Positions 4,580-10,407 of a stretch of 10,407 bases of DNA are shown here, piece by piece (position 1 is the stretch's first letter; each line of letters starts with the position of its first letter). The position numbers were made by a program, and so were the translations under genes. The stretch comes from Patescibacteria group bacterium (GTDB taxonomy: Bacteria > Patescibacteriota > Gracilibacteria > BD1-5 > UBA2023), in NCBI GenBank assembly GCA_030836665.1, contig JAUPLX010000015.1, positions 1-10,407 on the forward strand. The letters run 5' to 3'. The notes below the pieces were generated by a model. It did not search any database. It saw only the letters and a program-made list of their open reading frames with translations, and was not told the DNA's origin.

Positions 4580-7339
4580 CTATTTTCCGTGGCAGGTCTT
4601 GTATTTCTTTCCGCTTCCGCAAGGACACGGTTCGTTGCGTCCCACCTTGGGGACGTCGGATTTCCGAGTCTTCGCTTCCGGTTTGGACGTCGCGCTTTCT
4701 CCTGCTCGGATCACCCGAACGCCTTCCTCGTTTCCCGAATTCGCTCCGAGGGCGGCTTTGAAAACGGCTTCGTCGGAAAGGAGGTTCATGAGTCCGTCCG
4801 CATTCCCGGCGGAGAGTCCTTCGAGCACTTCTTCGAGTTTGCTTTCGTCGATCTGGATCTGTTCTACCGGTTCGTCCATCGTCGCGGTGAGGATGCCTTT
4901 CGTGACCTTGCGTCCGATTTCGTCCACGAGCGTGACGAATTTGTCGTACGCCTTTTCCTTATAGACGACGAGAGGCTGTTTCTGCGCGAAGCCTTCGAAC
5001 GCCACTTCCTCGCGGAGGTGGGCCATTTCGTCGATATGGCGCATCCAGAGTTCGTCGATGGACTGGAGCATGAGGCGTTTTTCGTAGTCGGCGAAGGCTT
5101 CCGGCTGTCCGAGCATTTGTGGTTCGAACGCTTTGAGGAAGGCGTTTTTCACGATTTCGGCGAGAACGCTTTCGTCGTCCGACGTGAGGTCGTCTTGCGA
5201 AATGATCGCCCGTCCGGCGTATTCGTCGCACGATTTCACGAGGAAATTCGCGTCGACGTCGTCGGTTTCGGCTTTGGATTCGGTAATGAGGCGCTCCGCG
5301 AGATCCGCGAACGCGCGCACCACCTCTTCGTGGACGCTTTCCTGTTCGAGGATGCGGTTCCGGCGTCCGTAGATGACGAGACGGTGGTGGTTGAGGACGT
5401 CGTCGTATTCGAGGATGTGTTTGCGGATGTCGAAATTGCGGCCTTCGACCTGCTTTTGGACTCCCGTGATGCGCTTCGTGAGCGTACCCGATTCGGCGAG
5501 GGGTTCGTCGTCCGGAATGCTCGCGAAAAGCGGGGAATTGAAGAGCGAAAAGATGCGGTCGCCTCCGAAGATGCGCATGATGTCGTCCTGCGGGGATACC
5601 ATGAACTGCGAAAGTCCCGGATCACCTTGGCGTCCCGAACGTCCGCGCAGCTGGTTGTCGATGCGGCGGGTTTCGTGTTTTTCGGTTCCGAGGACGTAGA
5701 GCCCGCCGAGTTCGTAGGTCTGTTCGCCGATTTCGAGCGTTCCGGAAAGGCTCGCGACTTCGGGGGAAATCTTGATGTCGGTTCCGCGGCCGGCCATATT
5801 GGTGGCGATAGTCACGGCTCCGAGCTGTCCGGCGCGCCCCACGATTTCGGCTTCGCGCTCGTCTTGCTTGGCATTGAGCACTTCGTGCGGGATGCCGGCC
5901 GAAACGAGCAGGGAAGAGAGGTATTCGGATTTCGCTACCGAGACCGTACCCACGAGGATCGGCTGTCCCTTTTCGTGGAGGGCCCGGATAAGTTTGACGA
6001 CGTAGTCGTATTTCCCCTTTTCGTTCTTAAAGAGCAGATCCGGCTTGTCGTGGCGGATGAGCGGACGGTTCGTCGGAACGCAAACGACCTCGAGACCGTA
6101 GATCTTATAGAATTCTTCCTCCTCGGTCTTCGCGGTACCCGTCATTCCGGAGAGCTTCTTGTAGAGTCGGAAATAGTTCTGGAAGGTAATCGACGCGAGG
6201 GTGCGGGATTCCTGCTGGATCTTAACGCCTTCCTTGGCTTCGATCGCCTGATGGAGCCCGTCGGAGTAGCGGCGTCCGGACAGGACGCGGCCGGTATGTT
6301 CGTCGATGATCATCACGTCGTCGCCGCGTACGAGATAATCCACGTCGCGCTTGTAGACGGCGTTGGCCTTGATGGCGTTTTCTACGTGGTGGAGGTCGTT
6401 ATAGTGGGCCGAAACGTAGATGTTCTCGATACCGAGCATCTTTTCGATTTCCCCGATTCCGCCCTCGGTGAGGGTGGCGGTTTTCTGCTTTTCGTCGACC
6501 TTGTAGTGGGAATGTTCGTCGAGCTGCTTCGCGATAGCCGCGAATTTCACGTACTTGCTGGTCGGTTCCGAATCCGGGGCGCTGATGATGAGCGGGGTAC
6601 GGGCTTCGTCGACGAGGATGGAGTCGACTTCGTCGACGATCGCGTAGAAGAGCGGTCAGAGGACGCGGCGTTCTTTCGTGACGACCATATTGTCGCGGAG
6701 GTAGTCGAACCCGAGTTCGTTGTTCGTGGCGTAGACGACGTTCTTCCGGTACATTTCGCGCTTCACGTCCGGAGACTGGTGGTGCACGATGACGCCGGTC
6801 GTCAATCCGAGCGCGCCGTAGATGATGCCCATTTCCATGGCGTCGCGGCGGGCGAGGTAATCGTTGACGGTAACGACGTGGACGCTGAGTCCGACGAGCG
6901 CGTTGAGGTATGCCGCGATGGTCGCGACGAGGGTTTTTCCTTCGCCGGTCTTCATTTCGGCGATGGAACGGTCGTTAAGGGCCATGGCACCGACGATCTG
7001 CACGTCGTAGGGGACCATGTTCCAGACGATTTTCCGTCCGTCTTCGAGTTCGAATTCTTTTCCGGAGATGAGCCGGCAGGCAATGCGGTGTACGGCGAGC
7101 GCTTCGGTGCGAATTTCCGCGAGCGTCGTTTTGATTTTCGCGTAATCTTCCGCCTTGGCATGGTCGAGACCTTCGAAACGCGCCATGAATTCGCGCGTTT
7201 TAGCTTGGACGGAATCGATGTCCGTCAATTCGGCGGAGAGGCGTTCCTCGTGCTTCTTCACTTCTTCGAGGTCGCGGAAATACTCTTTGAGGCGTTTTTC
7301 GGTAGGGTCTCCGAAGAGGGCTTTGAGAATCGGGTGCAT
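4580..7339 (-). CDS. secA: Preprotein translocase ATPase SecA, with one in-frame TGA
   Basis: A 919-aa frame from ATG 7339 to TAG 4580, containing one TGA at codon 228. SecA is the ATP-driven motor that pushes preproteins through SecYEG. The N-terminus MHPILKALFGDP fits the family. Walker A is MKTGEGKTL (129-137); HVVTVNDYLA and GFDYLRDNM follow. Directly after the TGA come PLFYAIVDEVDSIL and VDEARTPLIIS, holding the Walker B/DEAD box near Asp244. Then LSGMTGTAKTEEEEF, TNMAGRGTDI and QLRGRSGRQGDPG, and a C-terminal zinc motif NEPCPCGSGKKYKTCHG used for SecB or ribosome contact. The TGA lies where other SecAs have a short link usually reading like QRPLHFA (Arg aligned with the TGA, from memory). 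Ending at codon 227 would remove the DEAD box, so read-through must occur if this is the only secA. It heads the secA-lepB-HD-truB cluster. No clear Shine-Dalgarno is seen. Confidence 0.95.
6656..6658 (-). other. In-frame TGA inside secA, probably a sense codon
   Basis: Codon 228, between KERRVL and PLFYAIVDE. The frame is unchanged on either side and the SecA sequence is continuous with family motifs. The next base is C. It lies just before the DEAD-box strand, so a stop here would destroy the ATPase. The amino acid is unclear: the family often has Arg here, Gly or Trp are the known UGA reassignments in bacteria. Confidence 0.8.
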
Positions 7340-7399
7340 CTTGGTGGGATTAACCGTCGTTCCTAAGAAAAAGACGGGCCGCTTTCCGCGACAAAAAGG

Positions 7400-7422
7400 A
7401 AAAAACTCCGGCCTTTGCCGGA
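7400..7422 (-). terminator. Hairpin with T-run between tig and secA (second tig terminator or secA attenuator)
   Basis: Minus strand TCCGGC-AAAG-GCCGGA followed by G and six T. It has the form of an intrinsic terminator. It lies downstream of the strong tig terminator and upstream of secA, beginning only a few bases after a TATAAT box, so it could be a back-up terminator or an early stop acting on secA transcripts. Confidence 0.6.
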
Positions 7423-7431
7423 AACGGGAAA

Positions 7432-7458
7432 ATTATACGGATTTTTCAGGAAATACAA
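7432..7458 (-). promoter_or_regulatory. Candidate secA promoter
   Basis: Perfect TATAAT (7432-7437) on the minus strand with TTGTAT (7453-7458) 15 bases upstream. It is between the tig terminator and the secA ATG and is the only good -10 box seen there. The spacer is short and a terminator-like hairpin follows at once, so its activity is uncertain. Confidence 0.4.
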
Positions 7459-7485
7459 CGTTTTTCGGTAGGCATTTCAGCTTGA

Positions 7486-7513
7486 GAAAATCCCCCGCGT
7501 GCGGGGGATTTTC
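7486..7513 (-). terminator. Terminator after tig
   Basis: A perfect 12-13 bp inverted repeat, GAAAATCCCCCGC / GCGGGGGATTTTC, with a tight loop, beginning 10 bases past the tig TAA. The leftward direction ends in TTTTC. Its arms share 11 bases with the ileS terminator. Confidence 0.9.
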
Positions 7514-7523
7514 TTTGTCCGAA

Positions 7524-8849
7524 TTACTTGAGGAAGAGATCGACGACCTTGCGGTAGGCGAGACGGTTCTTGATGTCTTCGTAGTGGGTATCGCCCGGAA
7601 CGAGCTTCGTCTTGAGGCGTTCCTTTACCTGTTCGCTCGAGTAAGCCGAAATGATGGTGTTCACTTCGATCTTGATTTCGTCTTCGGTGGCCTCGATTCC
7701 CTTGATTTCGCGGATCTTCTTGAGGATGAGTTCGGCGGAGAGGCGGCGGCGGGCTTCCGGTTCGAGAGTTTCTTTCTTATACGAAACTTCGTCCTTTCCG
7801 AGGTGCGAGAGGTAGTCTTTCACGGTATATCCCTGGGCTTCGAGATTTCCCTTCTGTTCACGCCATACCATGTCCGTTTCGCGTTCCACGATGCCGGAAC
7901 CGAGTTCGAGTTCGGTGATTTCCTGAAGTTTTTCCAAAAGGGCGGCTTCGTCTTTCATGCGCGCTTCGCGCTCGCGCTCGGCGAGGATTTCTTTCCGGAG
8001 GACTTCCTTGAATCCCGGGACGTCGGTCTTCACCCCGCGCAGGCGTTCGATGAACTCTTCGGTCCATTCGGGCTTGTGCGGTTTTTCGAGCTTGAAGACG
8101 GTGGTGACGAAGAAAACCTTGCGACCTTTGAAAGCTTCCGCGTGGTAATCTTTCGGGAAGGTGATTTCGAATTCCGCTACTTCTCCCACCTTACGTCCGA
8201 TGAGCTGGTCTTCGAAACCCGGAATGAATTGTCCGGAGCCGATGACGAGGGGAAATGCCTTGACCTTCGTTTCGACGATTTCGGAACCGCCCTGCTTGTC
8301 GAAGCCCTGGGTATCGATAGTGACGCGGTCTCCCTTTTCGATGACCGCTTTGCTCGCGTCGAACCCGTCGTCGCCGTGGGTTCCGGCATCGTGGTAGTGG
8401 GTGAAGCGCTTCTCGATTTCGAAGAAGGCCTTTTCCGCATCCGCTTCGGTGGCTTCCGCCCCGGTTTTCGCGACGGAAATTTTCGAAAGCTTCTTTTCGT
8501 CGATGACCGCTTCCGGGAGGATTTCGATTTCGAGTACGATTTCGAGGGGTTCTACCGATTTGATCGCCTTGACGACTCCGGGGGCTACCGGAAGGGCTCC
8601 GGTTTTTTCCAAGATCTTGTGGTACTGCTTGTCCAAATAGGAGTTGACGGACTGTTCCGTAATGCGGACTTCGCCGTATTCGCGCAGTACGGCGTCCTTC
8701 GGGGCGCTTCCTTTCCGGAATCCCTTGATGGAAACGTTCGCGGCGATGTCGGCAAGGGTTTCTTCCCGGGCCTTTTCGAAAGCCTTGGCGCTGTCTTTGA
8801 TGACGATTTCGACCGTGTAGGCGTTGATTTTTTTACTAGTGATTTGCAT
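7524..8849 (-). CDS. tig: Trigger factor (ribosome-associated chaperone and peptidyl-prolyl isomerase)
   Basis: A 441-aa protein of normal trigger-factor length that binds the ribosome exit tunnel and folds or holds nascent chains. The N-terminal ribosome-binding domain contains the signature GFRKGSAP (43-50). The FKBP-type isomerase domain spans about 171-256, with FIPGFEDQLIG (208-218) and a FPKDYHAE turn. The helical C-terminal chaperone domain follows to the TAA. The frame is open upstream to 9029, but ATG 8849 (MQITSKKINAYTVEI) matches the usual family start, and a promoter lies inside the longer frame. There is no clear Shine-Dalgarno. It is transcribed alone and diverges from ftsA; secA lies downstream in the same direction beyond a strong terminator. 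Confidence 0.95.
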   Translation of the reverse strand: MQITSKKINAYTVEIVIKDSAKAFEKAREETLADIAANVSIKGFRKGSAPKDAVLREYGEVRITEQSVNSYLDKQYHKILEKTGALPVAPGVVKAIKSVEPLEIVLEIEILPEAVIDEKKLSKISVAKTGAEATEADAEKAFFEIEKRFTHYHDAGTHGDDGFDASKAVIEKGDRVTIDTQGFDKQGGSEIVETKVKAFPLVIGSGQFIPGFEDQLIGRKVGEVAEFEITFPKDYHAEAFKGRKVFFVTTVFKLEKPHKPEWTEEFIERLRGVKTDVPGFKEVLRKEILAEREREARMKDEAALLEKLQEITELELGSGIVERETDMVWREQKGNLEAQGYTVKDYLSHLGKDEVSYKKETLEPEARRRLSAELILKKIREIKGIEATEDEIKIEVNTIISAYSSEQVKERLKTKLVPGDTHYEDIKNRLAYRKVVDLFLK

Positions 8850-8881
8850 GGAGTTCGGCAAAAGGAAAATTGAGCCAGAAA

Positions 8882-8909
8882 ATTGTATGGAAAAGCGCGC
8901 GACATACAA
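8882..8909 (-). promoter_or_regulatory. Promoter for tig, with symmetric boxes
   Basis: Minus strand TTGTAT (8904-8909), 16-base spacer, TACAAT (8882-8887), about 33 bases upstream of the tig ATG. The boxes are part of an inverted repeat TTGTATG-N13-CATACAA, so the + strand also reads TTGTAT (8883-8888), 16 bases, TACAAA (8905-8910). It may fire in both directions or be bound by a dimeric regulator. Confidence 0.6.
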
Positions 8910-8955
8910 ATTTTCTTCCCCTTTCGGACAGTTTTCGGAAAGGCGGGAATCCGAT

Positions 8956-8983
8956 TTGAAACCCTTGCAGGGAGCGGTATAAT
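8956..8983 (+). promoter_or_regulatory. Promoter for ftsA
   Basis: TTGAAA (8956-8961), 16-base spacer, perfect TATAAT (8978-8983). RNA would begin near 8990, giving a leader of about 95 bases before the ftsA ATG. Nothing else was recognised in the leader, and no Shine-Dalgarno precedes the ATG. Confidence 0.7.
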
Positions 8984-9085
8984 TGGTGACGACGAAAACC
9001 GAAAGATCCGATAGGAACCGCATCCGCAATGGAACGGTCCCGATTAAAAAATTTATACGAAACAGACTAGGCCAATCATCAATTT

Positions 9086-10321
9086 ATGGTTTCAGGAGAA
9101 ATTTTCACCGCGATAGATATCGGCAGCTCGAAGATCAAGACGATCATCGGGACTTTCACCGAGGATAAGAAACTCCGGGTCCTCGGCGTAGGGCTAGCTT
9201 CGTCCGGCGGGGTCCGGAAGGGGAACATCCTCGATATGGACGAATTCAAAAAGAACGTGGACGCGTCCCTTCTCGAGGCCGAGAAGATGACCGGCGAAGA
9301 AACCCGCAGCGTCTACCTCTGCGTTTCGGGAACCTCCATCGACTCGGTCGTGGGAACCGGCATCGTCGCCATTACCGGTGGGGAAGTCACTGAAGACGAC
9401 ATCACCCGGGCACTCGACATGTCCCAAAACGGCGTCGACCTCACGAACCGCGAAGTCCTCAAGGTCATTCCGGAGAGTTTCGCCCTCGATAACGAAGCCG
9501 GCATCAAAAATCCCGCCGGCATGGCCGCGAAAAAACTCGAAGTCCGCGCCCACATCTTTTCGGTGGGGGAGAACGTCCTCGGCAATATCAAGAAGGGCAT
9601 CGCCGACGTCGGAGTCGACATCTACGACGTCTACCCAAATATCATCTCCGCACCTGAGGCCGTACTTTCGCGCCGCCAAAAGGAACTCGGGGTCGTGGTC
9701 GTCGATATCGGCGCCTCCACTACCGACGTCGCGGTCTACGAGGAGGGCACGCTCATTTTCGCTACCGTCATTCCGATCGGCGGCGAACATGTCACCTCCG
9801 ACGTCGCCATTGGCGCCCGCGTATCCATCGACCTCGCCGAAAAGCTCAAGGTTGAATACGGAGACCTCTCCTTCGCGATGGAAGAGAAGGCCAAGGACGA
9901 GGAAATCCAGCTTTCCAAGCTCTCCAAGACCGAAACCGCGACCGTTTCGAAGAAATACCTCTCCGAAATCGTCCGCGCCCGCTATTCCGAAATTTTCTAT
10001 TTCATCAATTCCGAATTGAAAAAGATAGGAAAAGACGGCATGCTTCCCGAAGGCGCGGTCATTACCGGTGGCGGAGCCAAGATGCGCGGGGTCGTTGACC
10101 TCGCGAAGGAAATCTTCCGACTTCCCGCCGCGGTGGGTATCCCGGAGGATTCCGACCTTATCTCCGGAACTTCCATCGGCGATCCGATCTACGCCGGAGT
10201 CATCGGAACCCTTCTCCTCTCGCAACGTTACGGTTCCAATCGCCACCGATTCAAACTGAGCTTCTCAGTAGGCGGCTTCTGGACATCGCTGAAGACGATC
10301 TTCTCCAAACTCGTTCCGTAA
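9086..10321 (+). CDS. ftsA: Cell division protein FtsA
   Basis: A 411-aa actin-like ATPase that anchors FtsZ filaments to the membrane at the division site. Phosphate-1 motif AIDIGSSKIK (9-18), a 1C-type subdomain from about 84 to 160, phosphate-2 motif VVDIGASTTDVAVY (205-218) and adenosine motif VITGGGAKMRG (325-335) are all visible. The C-terminal end GGFWTSLKTIFSKLVP looks like the amphipathic membrane-targeting helix of FtsA. Length is normal. The ATG at 9086 agrees with the conserved start but has no Shine-Dalgarno. It ends in TAA and is followed after 26 bases by another rightward gene, as in ftsA-ftsZ pairs. Confidence 0.95.
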   Translation: MVSGEIFTAIDIGSSKIKTIIGTFTEDKKLRVLGVGLASSGGVRKGNILDMDEFKKNVDASLLEAEKMTGEETRSVYLCVSGTSIDSVVGTGIVAITGGEVTEDDITRALDMSQNGVDLTNREVLKVIPESFALDNEAGIKNPAGMAAKKLEVRAHIFSVGENVLGNIKKGIADVGVDIYDVYPNIISAPEAVLSRRQKELGVVVVDIGASTTDVAVYEEGTLIFATVIPIGGEHVTSDVAIGARVSIDLAEKLKVEYGDLSFAMEEKAKDEEIQLSKLSKTETATVSKKYLSEIVRARYSEIFYFINSELKKIGKDGMLPEGAVITGGGAKMRGVVDLAKEIFRLPAAVGIPEDSDLISGTSIGDPIYAGVIGTLLLSQRYGSNRHRFKLSFSVGGFWTSLKTIFSKLVP

Positions 10322-10347
10322 TTATTTCCCCCTTACTCCACGTTCCC

Positions 10348-10407
10348 ATGACCGTTCCGAAGAAAACCGACGACAAGCTCAAGTCGCTCCTCCGCAACGA
10401 AGGCGGA
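10348..10407 (+). CDS. Start of a rightward gene behind ftsA (partial, possibly ftsZ)
   Basis: Twenty open codons from an ATG 26 bases past the ftsA TAA, beginning MTVPKKTDDKLKSLL. The stretch is charged and shows no motif. ftsZ commonly follows ftsA, and some FtsZ proteins have a variable N-terminal tail before the GTPase core, so ftsZ is a guess from position only. No Shine-Dalgarno and no terminator lie between the two genes, which supports co-transcription. Confidence 0.5.
   Translation, partial: MTVPKKTDDKLKSLLRNEGG

Noticed and set aside
1410..6658. Selenocysteine at the internal TGAs
   Set aside because: Neither PgeF nor SecA has a conserved Cys or redox residue at these sites, and no clear SECIS-like hairpin was noticed directly after them.
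4589..7366. A 925-codon open frame on the + strand opposite secA
   Set aside because: It mirrors secA, which has clear family motifs; the long open antisense frame results from secA avoiding TTA, CTA and TCA codons. The antisense product is low-complexity, rich in D, E, F, R and V, with no motif.
7155..8873. A 572-codon open frame on the + strand opposite tig
   Set aside because: Same kind of shadow; it also spans the tig terminator and the intergenic region, and no motif is seen.
8850..9029. Upstream extension of tig to 9029
   Set aside because: The extra 60 residues do not resemble trigger factor and cover the tig promoter and the ftsA promoter; ATG 8849 gives the normal start.
9194..10246. 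A 350-codon minus-strand frame opposite ftsA
   Set aside because: Shadow of ftsA codon bias; composition is repetitive in D, G, F and V without domain signs.

Overview
The window is a compact bacterial chromosome segment of mid-to-high GC (by eye somewhat above 50%). It carries conserved housekeeping genes and shows no sign of mobile DNA, CRISPR, tRNA or rRNA. The small spacing, short reduced proteins, near absence of Shine-Dalgarno sequences and the style of SecA, signal peptidase and HD protein suggest a candidate-phyla-radiation (Patescibacteria-like) bacterium. This lineage call is an inference.

The most notable signal is that two universally conserved genes, pgeF/yfiH (TGA at 1410-1412) and secA (TGA at 6656-6658), are each interrupted by one in-frame TGA with the frame and family motifs intact on both sides. 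TAA or TAG ends nearly all other genes. The only two TGA 'stops' are one followed directly by TAA (truB) and one with a TAA 15 codons further on (the CPBP protease gene). This points to UGA being read as an amino acid, as in Gracilibacteria/Absconditabacteria (UGA = Gly, code 25). The amino acid cannot be proven from this window, and UGA is rare here.

Layout, left to right: the 3' end of an isoleucyl-tRNA synthetase gene (+) ends at a hairpin terminator. Facing it are leftward genes: a CPBP intramembrane protease with its own promoter and operator-like dyad, then pgeF with its own promoter. Next is a 62-aa basic protein with a strong promoter, 5' leader hairpin, perfect Shine-Dalgarno and strong terminator. 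Then comes a tight leftward cluster in transcription order secA - lepB - HD-domain hydrolase - truB (gaps of 17, 11 and 6 bases). To its right is tig (trigger factor, leftward) with a strong terminator. A 236-base divergent region separates tig from ftsA (+), which is followed by the first 20 codons of another rightward gene.

Functionally, tig, secA and lepB form a protein-export set: ribosome-bound chaperone, translocase motor and signal-peptide removal. truB and ileS serve tRNA modification and charging. ftsA and pgeF serve division and wall quality control. Five predicted promoters share a 16-base spacer between -35 and -10 boxes.
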